DNA of 42,054 nucleotides from Deltaproteobacteria bacterium (GTDB taxonomy: Bacteria; Desulfobacterota; Binatia; UBA9968), in the NCBI GenBank assembly GCA_005879605.1, contig VBKE01000008.1, positions 1 to 42,054 on the forward strand, in the 5' to 3' direction. Positions 25,767 to 35,332 of the stretch are shown here, piece after piece. How positions within the stretch are numbered: the stretch's first letter is position 1; every line of letters begins with the position of its first letter. The notes below the pieces were generated by a model, which worked only from the letters and a program-made list of their open reading frames with translations, searched no databases and was not told the origin of the DNA. The translations under genes and the position numbers were made by a program.

Positions 25767-27497
25767 TCAAAATCCCAAAGAAAACACCGATCCAAAACCC
25801 TTGTCGCTGTCTGTGACACGAGCGGTTTCTTCAATAGTGGTCAGTCCGTCGCGGACCTTTTGCAAAGCGCTCATCCGCAGTGTGCTCATCCCCAGTTTTA
25901 CGGCCTCTCGTTTTAGCTCGGCAGTCGACCCACCTCGCAAGATTAACTCTTTAGTTGTTTCGTGCAGCACCATGACTTCGTAGATCGCCAATCGACCTCG
26001 ATAACCGCTCCCATTGCAGTTGGCGCAACCACGCCCGTGGAACGTGGGAAAACCCGCACCAACTTCTGCAGCATCGGCACCCAGATTGATCAGCGCATCT
26101 GAACCTGCTTCCACTGGCTCCTTGCACTTTTCACAAATGCTCCGGACCAATCTCTGAGCGGCGATCAGATTAATAGATGAGGTGAGCAGGAAAGGCTCCA
26201 CACCCATATTGATCAGCCGATCCACCGTGGACGGGGCGTCATTGGTATGCAACGTGCTCAAAACCAAATGGCCGGTCAAAGCCGCCTTCACCGCGATTTG
26301 CGCAGTCTCCAGGTCACGGACCTCTCCAACCATGATGATATCTGGGTCTTGTCGTAGAAAGGAGCGCAGACAGGCGGCGAAACTCAGCCCGATTTGTTCC
26401 CGCACCTGCACCTGATTGATGCCCATTAAATTGTACTCGACGGGATCTTCGGCGGTGGAAATATTCACATCCGGCTTATTCAGCTCCGAGAGAGCCGAAT
26501 AGAGCGTGGTTGATTTACCGCTTCCCGTGGGGCCAGTAATCAGTATCATGCCGTAAGGTTTATGAATCGCTTCCTGGAAATCCTTGAGAGTCTGGGGATC
26601 AAACCCGAGCTTCGCCATGTCGAGTTGAAGATTGGATTTATCTAACAGCCGCATCACGACTTTCTCGCCAAAGAGCGTGGGAAGGACGGAAACGCGGATA
26701 TCCAGCTCTCCACCCACACCCATCTTCAACTTGATGCGGCCGTCTTGAGTCAGCCGGCGCTCGGCGATATCAAGACCGGCCATTACCTTGAGCCGGGACA
26801 CTAGAGGATTTTTGAGCCGCAGGGGAGGGCACATGATTTCTTGAAGGACGCCATCGACACGAAACCGCACTCGGAAAACCTTTTCGTAAGGCTCGATATG
26901 AATATCGCTCGCCCTGCGTTTGGCGGCGTCGGCCAAGATGGCGTTAACCAAGGTAACCACCGGGGCTTCCATGGTGGCCTGCTGGAGTTCTTGAAGGCTC
27001 ACGTCATCGGCTTCGGGAATGATCTCCATTTCGCCATCGCTGAATTTCTTGAGAACCTCGTCGTAGTGACCAACTCCGCCGAAGCGTTGCTCCAGAGCTT
27101 TCTTGATCGCCGATGGAGAAGCCAACACAACCCGCACCCCATAGCCTGTGATAAACTTGACCTCGTTGATGGCAACCAGATCCGTTGGATCAGCCATCGC
27201 AACTGTCAACGAAGAACCGAGAAGTTTCAGGGGGACAAGCTGGTGCTTTTGAATCAATTGCGGCGGTACCAAACTGAAGACCGCATCTTCGATCGCGCTC
27301 GGATTAAGCTCAATTTTTTCAATGCCAAACTGTTTGGCGAGAAACTCGGTTAAATTGTCTTCGGTGGCAAAACCGAGGCGCAGAAGCTCCCGAATGACGC
27401 TGGAGCCATTATCTCGCTCCTTCTCTTGCGCCTGCTTGAGCTGTTCCCGGGTGACAAGACCACCCCGGACCAAAAGTTCTGCGATGCGTGGTTCCAT
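25767..27497 (-). CDS. pilB: Type IV pilus extension ATPase
   Basis: 576 residues. MshEN-type N-terminal domain (about 1-150), then the GspE ATPase core: Walker A GPTGSGKST (322-330), Asp box STAEDPVEYNL, Walker B DIIMVGEVRD (386-395), His box LVLSTLHTNDA. A tetracysteine zinc motif (Cys455, 458, 491, 494) separates PilB/GspE from PilT. It powers pilin polymerisation at the cytoplasmic side of the inner membrane. First of the minus-strand pilus genes; pilC follows directly, with no pilT between them. Confidence 0.95.
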   Translation of the reverse strand: MEPRIAELLVRGGLVTREQLKQAQEKERDNGSSVIRELLRLGFATEDNLTEFLAKQFGIEKIELNPSAIEDAVFSLVPPQLIQKHQLVPLKLLGSSLTVAMADPTDLVAINEVKFITGYGVRVVLASPSAIKKALEQRFGGVGHYDEVLKKFSDGEMEIIPEADDVSLQELQQATMEAPVVTLVNAILADAAKRRASDIHIEPYEKVFRVRFRVDGVLQEIMCPPLRLKNPLVSRLKVMAGLDIAERRLTQDGRIKLKMGVGGELDIRVSVLPTLFGEKVVMRLLDKSNLQLDMAKLGFDPQTLKDFQEAIHKPYGMILITGPTGSGKSTTLYSALSELNKPDVNISTAEDPVEYNLMGINQVQVREQIGLSFAACLRSFLRQDPDIIMVGEVRDLETAQIAVKAALTGHLVLSTLHTNDAPSTVDRLINMGVEPFLLTSSINLIAAQRLVRSICEKCKEPVEAGSDALINLGADAAEVGAGFPTFHGRGCANCNGSGYRGRLAIYEVMVLHETTKELILRGGSTAELKREAVKLGMSTLRMSALQKVRDGLTTIEETARVTDSDKGFGSVFSLGF

Positions 27498-27616
27498 GCG
27501 AGTTTAGCAATCGGAAAGTAGGTCATTATCTTAAAAGAGCATTGGTATGTCAATAAAATCGTTAAAAGAAGGAGGCTCTACGAAGGGACGTTTAGGATAT
27601 CAAGTAGCCGAAAAGC

Positions 27617-30337
27617 CTAAGCTTTTTTACGCAAGGCGCTTTGCGCGGCGGCCAGTTTTGCAACCGGAACCCGATACGGAGAGCAGCTCACATAATCAAG
27701 GCCGATCTCATGGCAAAACGCCACGGATTTTGGATCCCCCCCGTGCTCGCCACAAATCCCCATCTCCAAATCTTTCCGCGTCTTGCGCCCTTTGGCCACG
27801 GCAATCCGCATGAGAGCGCCTACACCCTCCTGATCGATAGTAACGAACGGATCCTGAGGTAGGAGGCCTTCCAGCACATAGGTCGGCAGAAATTTTCCAG
27901 CGTCGTCTCGTGACAAACCCAAACAGGTCTGAGTCAGGTCGTTGGTGCCAAAAGAGAAAAACTCCGCTTCGTGGGCAATTTCGTCGGCCACGAGACAGGC
28001 TCTTGGCAGCTCGATCATCGTACCGATGAGGTAGCGAACTTTGACGCCGTAGGACTTCATTGTTTCTTGCGCGGCTTGTTCAACGATCTCTCGCTGCGCA
28101 CGTAATTCCTCTTGGGAACCGACCAACGGGATCATCACTTCCGGAAATGGATTCTTGCCCAATTTGCGCAGTTCGCAAGCCGCCTCAAAAATCGCGCGGG
28201 CCTGCATCTCAGTTATTTCTGGGTAAGAAATTCCTAACCGGCAACCCCGGTGTCCGAGCATGGGGTTGAATTCTTGGAGCACGGTCACCTTCTCCTGCAG
28301 CAGCTTGATCGGCACCCCCATGACTTGCGCTAGCTCTCTAACTTCCTCTTCGCTTTTGGGAAGGAACTCGTGAAGCGGCGGATCTAACGTACGAATGGTC
28401 ACCGGAAGACTCCCCATGATTTCGAGGATACTCTTGAAGTCTTCTCTTTGCATGGGCAGGAGTTTGGCCAGCGCGCGTCGTCGCCCGGCTTCGTCATCGG
28501 CCAAGATCATCTCGCGAACCGCTTGGATCCTATCTCCCTGAAAGAACATGTGCTCGGTGCGACATAGGCCGATACCTTCTGCGCCAAAGGCCATGGCGAC
28601 TCGAGCCTGATCGGGTTGATCGGTGTTGGTGCGAACACCAAGTTCACGGGCTGCATCCGCCCACCGCATGAGTTTTGCATATTGCTGATAGACACGGGAT
28701 TCTTTCGGCGCCAGCGTGCCGCCTAACAGTACTTGAAGGACTTCCGACGGGAGTGTGCGAATCTCGCCTTTTACAACTTCTCCCGTACTCCCATCGACGG
28801 AGATCCACTCTCCTTCTTTTAATGTCGTTTCACCAACGTGCATCAACCGTTCGGAATAATCGATCTGTAAAGCCTCGCATCCGGCCACACACACTTTCCC
28901 CATTTGTCGCGCCACCAGAGCGGCATGGGATGTCATCCCGCCCCGGGCTGTGAGAATCCCCTGGGCAGCTTCCATGCCGCGAATGTCGTCGGGGCTCGTT
29001 TCAATCCGGCAGAGCACTACCCGTTCGCCATTTTTCCTCCACGCCACCGCGTCTTCAGCGTGAAATACGATCTGTCCCGTGGCGGCTCCGGGCCCGGCAG
29101 GCAATCCCTTCGCTAAGATCCGTCCCTCTCGAGAGGCCTGTTCCTTGTCTTTATTGTCGAACACCGGCCGTAACAGTTGATTCAGATGATCCGGTTCAAT
29201 CCGCAAGAGCGCTTCTTCCTTGCTAATGATCCGCTCTTCGACCATATCGACAGCGATGCGCACCGCGGCGAAGCCGGTCCGCTTGCCGGTGCGGGTTTGC
29301 AGCATCCAAAGTTTGTCATTCTCAATGGTGAACTCAATGTCCTGCATATCCTGATAATGTTTCTCGAGAATTCTGCAGACCTTTTGTAACTCGGTGTAGG
29401 CGTTGGGCATAACCGTTTTGAGTTCCGCAATAGGCCTGGGAGTTCGGATACCGGCGACCACATCTTCTCCCTGAGCGTTGACGAGAAACTCACCGTAGAA
29501 CTCTTTTTCGCCGGTGGAAGGGTTGCGCGTGAAAGCAACACCCGTGGCGCATCTTTCGCCAAGGTTTCCAAAAACCATGGCTTGCACATTGACGGCTGTC
29601 CCCCAGTGGTGTGGGATATGATAGAGCTCGCGATAAGCAATGGCGCGATCGTTATTCCACGAACCAAACACCGCGCCGATCGCTCCCCAGAGTTGATCGC
29701 GCGGATCATCGGGGAAGTTTTTTCCTGACCGATCCTTGACTTCTGCTTTGAACGCCGCCACGACTTCTTTTAGATCTTCAGCGTCCAATTCGCTGTCGAA
29801 ATGAACACCGCGACGTTTTTTCTGGGAATCTATAATCGCTGCAAACGGATCATTTTCGTTGTTGTCTTTGGGTTTGAGTCCTAGAACCACATCCGCGTAC
29901 ATCTGCACAAAGCGGCGGTAGGAGTCATAGGCGAATCTAGGATTCCGAGTTCGCTGGATCAATCCCTGGACTGTTTGATCATTGAGCCCAAGATTGAGAA
30001 CCGTATCCATCATCCCGGGCATTGATTCCCTTGCGCCGGAACGGACCGACACCAACAAAGGGTTCTCGGCATCACCAAAACGACGGCCGAGAATTTTTTC
30101 CACTCTTGCAAGGGCGGCATCGGCTTCCGATTCTAATCCTTTTGGATACTGCCGGTGATGTGCGTAATAGTAGGTGCAGACGTCGGTTGTGATCGTAAAT
30201 CCCGGTGGCACCGGAACTCCGATGCGAGTCATTTCGTGCAGACCCGCTCCCTTGCCGCCAAGGAGGTCGCGCATAGTTGCTTTGCCTTCGGCTTTACCGT
30301 TGCCGAAGGAATAGATGATCTTTTTCTGTTTGCCCAT
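27617..30337 (-). CDS. ppdK: Pyruvate, phosphate dikinase
   Basis: 906 residues, full length. The N-terminal ATP-grasp domain starts [20 protein letters not shown] and contains [10 protein letters not shown]. The phosphohistidine domain has [16 protein letters not shown] (catalytic His within TSHAA). The PEP/pyruvate barrel shows [24 protein letters not shown] and the C-terminal [16 protein letters not shown] with the catalytic Cys. It interconverts pyruvate and phosphoenolpyruvate using ATP, phosphate and pyrophosphate, serving gluconeogenesis or glycolysis in the cytoplasm. It follows recO by 80 bases on the same strand. Confidence 0.97.
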   Translation of the reverse strand: MGKQKKIIYSFGNGKAEGKATMRDLLGGKGAGLHEMTRIGVPVPPGFTITTDVCTYYYAHHRQYPKGLESEADAALARVEKILGRRFGDAENPLLVSVRSGARESMPGMMDTVLNLGLNDQTVQGLIQRTRNPRFAYDSYRRFVQMYADVVLGLKPKDNNENDPFAAIIDSQKKRRGVHFDSELDAEDLKEVVAAFKAEVKDRSGKNFPDDPRDQLWGAIGAVFGSWNNDRAIAYRELYHIPHHWGTAVNVQAMVFGNLGERCATGVAFTRNPSTGEKEFYGEFLVNAQGEDVVAGIRTPRPIAELKTVMPNAYTELQKVCRILEKHYQDMQDIEFTIENDKLWMLQTRTGKRTGFAAVRIAVDMVEERIISKEEALLRIEPDHLNQLLRPVFDNKDKEQASREGRILAKGLPAGPGAATGQIVFHAEDAVAWRKNGERVVLCRIETSPDDIRGMEAAQGILTARGGMTSHAALVARQMGKVCVAGCEALQIDYSERLMHVGETTLKEGEWISVDGSTGEVVKGEIRTLPSEVLQVLLGGTLAPKESRVYQQYAKLMRWADAARELGVRTNTDQPDQARVAMAFGAEGIGLCRTEHMFFQGDRIQAVREMILADDEAGRRRALAKLLPMQREDFKSILEIMGSLPVTIRTLDPPLHEFLPKSEEEVRELAQVMGVPIKLLQEKVTVLQEFNPMLGHRGCRLGISYPEITEMQARAIFEAACELRKLGKNPFPEVMIPLVGSQEELRAQREIVEQAAQETMKSYGVKVRYLIGTMIELPRACLVADEIAHEAEFFSFGTNDLTQTCLGLSRDDAGKFLPTYVLEGLLPQDPFVTIDQEGVGALMRIAVAKGRKTRKDLEMGICGEHGGDPKSVAFCHEIGLDYVSCSPYRVPVAKLAAAQSALRKKA

Positions 30338-30417
30338 AGATCCTCGTTGCGGCTCTGGTTGTGTTTCTTGCGTGGCTGCCTATGCTTGTGGAGTAGGCAG
30401 CGCGGCTCTAGATTGCT

Positions 30418-31185
30418 CTACATTATAGAGAAATCATTTAGAAAGGAGGACGATTTGATCTCCCGATCCATGTGGAACTGAATAAATCGTTGCATAACAA
30501 ACCGAATTTCCTTTACTACCGAAGAGGACAGTAACATACAAGGAAAGGTCGTACTCCTTTCTACCTGAAGGTCCACCAACACTTCGAGCGCTTTTGCAGC
30601 AAGAGGCAAGATTTCCTTGGTCCACCGCGAACAGGTCTCGCAAAGGATCCCGCCATCCCTGGGACTAAAATGCCATCGATCTGTAAGCCTATCACGGCGA
30701 TCTTTGCCGCAACGTTTACATCTGTCCAGTAAAGGCTGGTATCCCGCCAACTGAAGAAGTTTGAGCTCAAACGCCGTAAGAAACCTGAGAGACGCGCCGT
30801 GCTCATCCAAATATCCGAGGCCGTCTCTCAGATGTCGGAAAACCAGAGGATTCTCATCCCGTTCACCAATCAATCCGTCGGTGACCTCGACTATGTACGA
30901 AGCAAAAGAAATTTTTTCTAGGGTAGTCGCTAGCTGTTTGAAGCTTCGCAGGAGATCAGAAGCTATAATGAAGGCCAAGCTATTTTGCAGGCGATCTCGG
31001 AAGCACAGATTAACCAAAGAAAAAGGTTCCAGAGAGTTTACGAAACGTTTACGCGAACGCTTTGCTCCCTTCGCAATACCAGTAACTTTCCCGTGAGTCT
31101 CGGTGAGAAAAGACACGATCTTGTCAGACTCCCCTAAAGACCGGGCACGGAGAACAATGGCCGGGGTGACATGACTATGAAGCAT
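30418..31185 (-). CDS. recO: DNA repair protein RecO
   Basis: 255 residues. The N-terminal OB fold starts AIVLRARSLGESDKIVSFLT and has VTGIAKGAKRSRKRFVNSLE. A helical domain follows. The zinc-finger cysteines are CKRCGKDRR and CETC (about residues 159-188). RecO loads RecA with RecR in recombinational repair. In many Deltaproteobacteria recO is followed by glyQ-glyS and then ppdK; here ppdK follows directly. It is divergent from grpE. Confidence 0.93.
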   Translation of the reverse strand: MLHSHVTPAIVLRARSLGESDKIVSFLTETHGKVTGIAKGAKRSRKRFVNSLEPFSLVNLCFRDRLQNSLAFIIASDLLRSFKQLATTLEKISFASYIVEVTDGLIGERDENPLVFRHLRDGLGYLDEHGASLRFLTAFELKLLQLAGYQPLLDRCKRCGKDRRDRLTDRWHFSPRDGGILCETCSRWTKEILPLAAKALEVLVDLQVERSTTFPCMLLSSSVVKEIRFVMQRFIQFHMDREIKSSSFLNDFSIM

Positions 31186-31278
31186 GGACTATTTGCTCGA
31201 ATCGATTAGAAGAAATTTATCATTTTTTATTAGTATGGACAAGTAATTAGAATATCAAGAGTTTTTGTAGACTGGAAC

Positions 31279-31307
31279 TTGACAATGACAGGTGCCATGA
31301 TTAGCTT
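31279..31307 (+). promoter_or_regulatory. Tentative promoter of the grpE-dnaK-dnaJ genes
   Basis: A perfect TTGACA (31279-31284, inside AACTTGACA), with a weak -10 match (TAGCTT at 31302) 17 bases on. The recO-grpE gap contains no CIRCE element (TTAGCACTC and its complement), and no hrcA gene is adjacent, so the HrcA system is not supported here. Confidence 0.3.
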
Positions 31308-31338
31308 CTCACCACTATTACGGTAGGAAACCCAGGGA

Positions 31339-31974
31339 ATGTCGGAAGAAAAGAAAAGAATTAACGAGGCGACCGGAGACGAAAAAGCCGCAGATAATGA
31401 AGTGGTTGAGCCTTCTCTGGCTGAAGAACCTCAGGCCGAGGAGTCAGAGCTGGCAAAGCTGCGTGAGCAGTTGGAAGCAAAAGAAAAAGAAGCCCAAGAT
31501 AACCATGATCGCTTCCTTCGCCAAGTCGCAGAGCTAGAAAACTTCAAAAAACGAACAACCCGGGAAAGAGATGACGCAATTCGTTTTGCCAACGAAGTTT
31601 TGATCCGAGAGATCCTCCCAATTCTGGATAATCTGGAACGGGCGATTGCTCATGCTAAGGGCGGTGGAAACGGCGAGCCTTTAGTGGAAGGAGTCGAAAT
31701 GGTTCTCAAAGGACTGTTCGATATCCTGAGCAGGCATGGGGTAGTCCAAATCTCTGCCGTCGGACAGCCTTTCGATCCGGGAAAACACGAGGCCATGGCT
31801 CAAGTGGAAAGCGAGGACCACGAGCCGAATACGGTTGTGGAAGAACACCATAAGGGTTACCTGCTTCACGACAGACTGCTTCGCCCCGCCCTGGTAAGTG
31901 TATCTAAGCAGCCAAAAATAAAAGAGAAAAAAAACGGCAGGAGCGAGGTTGAAAACGGATCTGCCGATGATTAA
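31339..31974 (+). CDS. grpE: Nucleotide exchange factor GrpE
   Basis: 211 residues. An acidic disordered start (residues 1-45) is followed by a long coiled coil (about 45-95, with LRQVAELENFKKRTTRERDD) and the C-terminal beta domain ending in VVEEHHKGYLLHDRLLRPAL. The family signature FDPGKHEAMAQVES is present. GrpE releases ADP from DnaK. It lies 54 bases before dnaK. A short basic tail (residues 195-211) follows the conserved core. Confidence 0.96.
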   Translation: MSEEKKRINEATGDEKAADNEVVEPSLAEEPQAEESELAKLREQLEAKEKEAQDNHDRFLRQVAELENFKKRTTRERDDAIRFANEVLIREILPILDNLERAIAHAKGGGNGEPLVEGVEMVLKGLFDILSRHGVVQISAVGQPFDPGKHEAMAQVESEDHEPNTVVEEHHKGYLLHDRLLRPALVSVSKQPKIKEKKNGRSEVENGSADD

Positions 31975-32028
31975 ATAACATTTGTTAATTTGTTTGTAAT
32001 TTGAGCAAATCCTTGAGGAGTAATTAAG

Positions 32029-33951
32029 ATGGCAAAAGTTATTGGAATTGACTTAGGGACAACCAACTCCTGTGTGGCAATCATGGAGACCGGAGACCCC
32101 AATGTTCTCGCGAATGCCGAAGGGAGTCGCACAACCCCTTCCGTTGTTGCCTTTACGGACAGCGGTGAAAGATTGGTAGGACAAATCGCAAGAAGGCAGG
32201 CCATCACCAACCCGGAAAATACTATTTTTGCTGTTAAGCGCTTAATCGGGAGGCGTAGCGACGACCCCATGGTTCAAAAAGCGGCTAAAGTCCTACCCTA
32301 CAAGGTTGTGCGCAATGACAACGGCGACGCGTGGGTGGAAATTCGCGGCAAGCAGTATAGTCCAGCCGAAATATCGGCTTTTATCTTGCAAAAAATGAAG
32401 CAAACCGCGGAAGACTATCTCGGCGAAAAAGTTACCGAGGCAGTGATTACCGTACCGGCCTACTTCAACGACAGCCAAAGGCAAGCTACCAAAGACGCAG
32501 GTCGCATCGCCGGCTTGAATGTTCTGCGCATTATCAACGAACCTACCGCGGCATCTTTGGCGTATGGATTGGACAAGAAGAAAGATGAAAAAATCGCGGT
32601 CTTCGACCTGGGCGGTGGAACCTTCGACATTTCGATTTTGGAATTGGGCGACGGTGTCTTTGAAGTCAAAGCCACCAATGGAGATACCTTCTTGGGCGGC
32701 GAAGATTTCGATCAAAGAGTGATTGATTACTTGGCGGACGAGTTCAAAAAGGATCAGGGAATAGACCTACGCAGGGACCGCATGGCCCTGCAGCGCCTCA
32801 AAGAGGCCGCTGAGAAGGCCAAATGCGAGCTCTCCTCGTCCATGGAGACGGACATCAATCTGCCGTTCATTACCGCAGACCAGCAAGGACCGAAACATCT
32901 CAACATAAAGTTGACTCGATCTAAGCTGGAGGCACTCTGCGCCGATTTAATCGACCGCACCGAGGGTCCTTGCCGTCAAGCATTGAAGGACGCTGGCCTC
33001 TCTCCTAGTGATATCCATGAAGTCATCCTAGTCGGCGGCATGACCCGCATGCCCGCAGTGCAGGAGCGGGTGAAGAAGATCTTCGGTAAAGATCCTCACA
33101 AAGGGGTTAATCCAGATGAGGTCGTCGCGGTGGGAGCGGCGATCCAAGGCGCCGTTCTTAAGGGCGAAGTAAAGGACGTGTTGCTCTTGGACGTAACGCC
33201 GCTTTCCCTTGGTATCGAGACCTTAGGTGGCGTTTTTACCAAACTGATCGAACGCAACACAACGATCCCGACGAAGAAGAGCCAGATATTCTCCACCGCC
33301 CAAGACAACCAGACGGCGGTGTCGATCCGCGTTTTCCAAGGCGAGCGCGAGATGGCGGCTGACAACAAGTTGCTCGGGCAGTTTGACTTGATTGGTATTC
33401 CGACGGCTCCGCGTGGTGTGCCGCAAGTCGAGGTGACTTTCGATATCGATGCCAATGGTATTGTCCATGTCGGGGCCAAAGACCTGGGTACAGGCAAGGA
33501 ACAATCTATTAAGATCACGGCGTCCAGTGGCCTAAGCGAAGATGAGATCAAGCAAATGGTCAAAGACGCTGAAGCCCACGCCGCCGAAGACAAAAAGCGT
33601 AAAGAAACGGTAGAAGCGCGCAATCACTTGGACTCCCTGGTGTATTCGACTGAAAAATCTCTCAAAGAGTATGACGGCGACCTGGATGTAAGCGTTAAAG
33701 AAACCATCGAGGACGCGCTGAAAAAAGCCAAACAGGCATTGGAAGGTCAAGATGCCCAAGCTATGCGCACTGCAGCCGAACAACTGAGTCAGTCGTCGCA
33801 CAAGCTGGCGGAGGCGATGTACGCAAAGGCTTCGCAACAACAGTCGGCACAGCAGCAGGGATCTACGCAAGCAGATGGTCAAGCCGGCGGCGGCGAAAAG
33901 AAGAAAAGAGATGACGTGGTGGATGCGGATTTCGAGGAGGTCAAAGATTAG
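32029..33951 (+). CDS. dnaK: Chaperone DnaK (Hsp70)
   Basis: 640 residues, complete. Signatures are [31 protein letters not shown] and [14 protein letters not shown] in the ATPase domain, then the substrate-binding domain (about 390-500, [14 protein letters not shown]) and the lid. The C-terminus ends [12 protein letters not shown], the usual DnaK tail that contacts co-chaperones. AGGAG precedes the ATG. Middle gene of grpE-dnaK-dnaJ. Confidence 0.98.
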   Translation: MAKVIGIDLGTTNSCVAIMETGDPNVLANAEGSRTTPSVVAFTDSGERLVGQIARRQAITNPENTIFAVKRLIGRRSDDPMVQKAAKVLPYKVVRNDNGDAWVEIRGKQYSPAEISAFILQKMKQTAEDYLGEKVTEAVITVPAYFNDSQRQATKDAGRIAGLNVLRIINEPTAASLAYGLDKKKDEKIAVFDLGGGTFDISILELGDGVFEVKATNGDTFLGGEDFDQRVIDYLADEFKKDQGIDLRRDRMALQRLKEAAEKAKCELSSSMETDINLPFITADQQGPKHLNIKLTRSKLEALCADLIDRTEGPCRQALKDAGLSPSDIHEVILVGGMTRMPAVQERVKKIFGKDPHKGVNPDEVVAVGAAIQGAVLKGEVKDVLLLDVTPLSLGIETLGGVFTKLIERNTTIPTKKSQIFSTAQDNQTAVSIRVFQGEREMAADNKLLGQFDLIGIPTAPRGVPQVEVTFDIDANGIVHVGAKDLGTGKEQSIKITASSGLSEDEIKQMVKDAEAHAAEDKKRKETVEARNHLDSLVYSTEKSLKEYDGDLDVSVKETIEDALKKAKQALEGQDAQAMRTAAEQLSQSSHKLAEAMYAKASQQQSAQQQGSTQADGQAGGGEKKKRDDVVDADFEEVKD

Positions 33952-33986
33952 CAGGGGTAAGCCCAAAAGTAATAATCAATCACGGG

Positions 33987-34028
33987 AAGCCCCTACTCCC
34001 ACTGATATTTGAGGAGAGGGGCTTTCTT
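33987..34028 (+). terminator. Hairpin between dnaK and dnaJ
   Basis: A stem of about 12 bp with one bulged A (33987-33999 with 34013-34024, AAGCCCCT...CTCC), followed by only TCTT. With so few T it may reduce, rather than stop, read-through from dnaK into dnaJ, setting a lower DnaJ level. Confidence 0.6.
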
Positions 34029-34073
34029 GTTTATAGAATGAGCTAAAAAAGATGCAGCAGTAGGGGTTGTGGC

Positions 34074-35186
34074 TTGAACGGCAAAAAGGACTATTACGAA
34101 CTGCTCGGCGTTAATCGTAACGCCAGTGAAGAAGAGATCAAAAAAGCCTACAGGAAGCTCGCTCTGCAATATCATCCGGATCGCAATCCCGGCGACAAAC
34201 CGGCGGAGGAGAATTTCAAGCTGGTTTCCGAGGCCTATCAAGTTCTTTCAGATCCGCAGAAGCGGGCGCAGTATGATCAGTTCGGCCATGCAGCCTTCGG
34301 CGATACAGGACCTTTCGCGGGAGGTTTCGACTTCACGGCGGGCTTCGAAGATATCTTTGGTGATATCTTTGGCGAATTCTTCGGGGGCGGCACGGGCCGG
34401 CGCCGCAGCCGCGGCAGGGGTGAAGATCTCCGTTACAATTTGACGCTTTCCTTCGAAGAAGCCGTTTCCGGTACCGAGAAAAAGATCAAAATCCCTCGAC
34501 ATGGACCTTGTGAAACCTGTCACGGCAGCGGCGCCAAGCCAGGCACCGCACCCCAGACTTGCCCGACCTGCCGCGGCAGAGGCCAAATCAATTTTCAGCA
34601 AGGATTCTTCAGCGTCTCCCGGACATGCAACCAATGCCACGGCCAAGGGACCGTGATCAAAGAGGCCTGCGCCAGTTGCGGGGGCGCAGGCCGAGTGCGC
34701 AAATTGCACACGCTGAGCGTCAGAATTCCTGCCGGCGTGGATACCGGTTCTCGTCTGAAATTGAGAGGCGAAGGGGAAACCGGTCCAGCGGGCGGATCGC
34801 CCGGTGATCTGTACGTTGTTATTCAAGTGGAGCCCCACCCCATTTTTGTGCGCGACAACTTGGACATCGTCTGTGAAGTTCCCATCAGTTTTGTGCAAGC
34901 TGCCCTGGGCGCAGAAATCGATGTTCCCACTCTAGACGGCAAGGTCAAAATGAAAATCCCTGCCGGTACACAGACAGGCAAGGTCTTTCGGATGAAAGGC
35001 AAAGGTGTTAAGGATGTTCAAGGGTACCATCAGGGCGATCAGCACGTGCGAGTGACCGTGGAAACCCCCGCTCATCTTACAGGCCGCCAAAAGGAACTTC
35101 TAAAGGAGTTCGCCGCTCTGGGCGGAGAAGATGTGAACCCACTCACCAAGGGCTTTTTCGATAAAATGAAGGAGCTATTTGGTTAA
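34074..35186 (+). CDS. dnaJ: Chaperone DnaJ (Hsp40)
   Basis: 370 residues, class A DnaJ. J domain (1-70) with YHPDRNPGD holding the HPD motif. Gly/Phe-rich segment (about 75-115). Four zinc-binding CxxCxGxG repeats ([32 protein letters not shown]), then the substrate-binding C-terminal domains. It starts with TTG 34074, preceded by AGGGG at seven bases; no ATG or GTG upstream keeps the frame. The rare start and the hairpin upstream may both lower its output relative to DnaK. Confidence 0.96.
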   Translation: MNGKKDYYELLGVNRNASEEEIKKAYRKLALQYHPDRNPGDKPAEENFKLVSEAYQVLSDPQKRAQYDQFGHAAFGDTGPFAGGFDFTAGFEDIFGDIFGEFFGGGTGRRRSRGRGEDLRYNLTLSFEEAVSGTEKKIKIPRHGPCETCHGSGAKPGTAPQTCPTCRGRGQINFQQGFFSVSRTCNQCHGQGTVIKEACASCGGAGRVRKLHTLSVRIPAGVDTGSRLKLRGEGETGPAGGSPGDLYVVIQVEPHPIFVRDNLDIVCEVPISFVQAALGAEIDVPTLDGKVKMKIPAGTQTGKVFRMKGKGVKDVQGYHQGDQHVRVTVETPAHLTGRQKELLKEFAALGGEDVNPLTKGFFDKMKELFG

Positions 35187-35332
35187 CTGTCGCTGCTCAC
35201 AGCAATATCAAATACTCCACCTGAGTCTCCTCTCTTATTCCTCAACTTGTCCCGTAAAACCACGTGAGGCGGGAGATTTTTGTTGGCCGCTCTAACTACT
35301 GTGATTAAGTTGATCAAAGGAACGCAAATATT

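Noticed and set aside
27611..27626. Terminator AAAAGC-CTAA-GCTTTT at the end of ppdK
   Set aside because: The stem has only six weak base pairs, overlaps the stop codon, and lacks a T run on the coding strand of ppdK.
31186..31338. CIRCE/HrcA operator before grpE
   Set aside because: No TTAGCACTC-N9-GAGTGCTAA or close variant is present, and no hrcA is adjacent.
35250..35285. Terminator between dnaJ and lon (TCCCG ... CGGGA, then GATTTTTG)
   Set aside because: Only five base pairs with a 15-base loop; too weak to call, though read-through control cannot be excluded.
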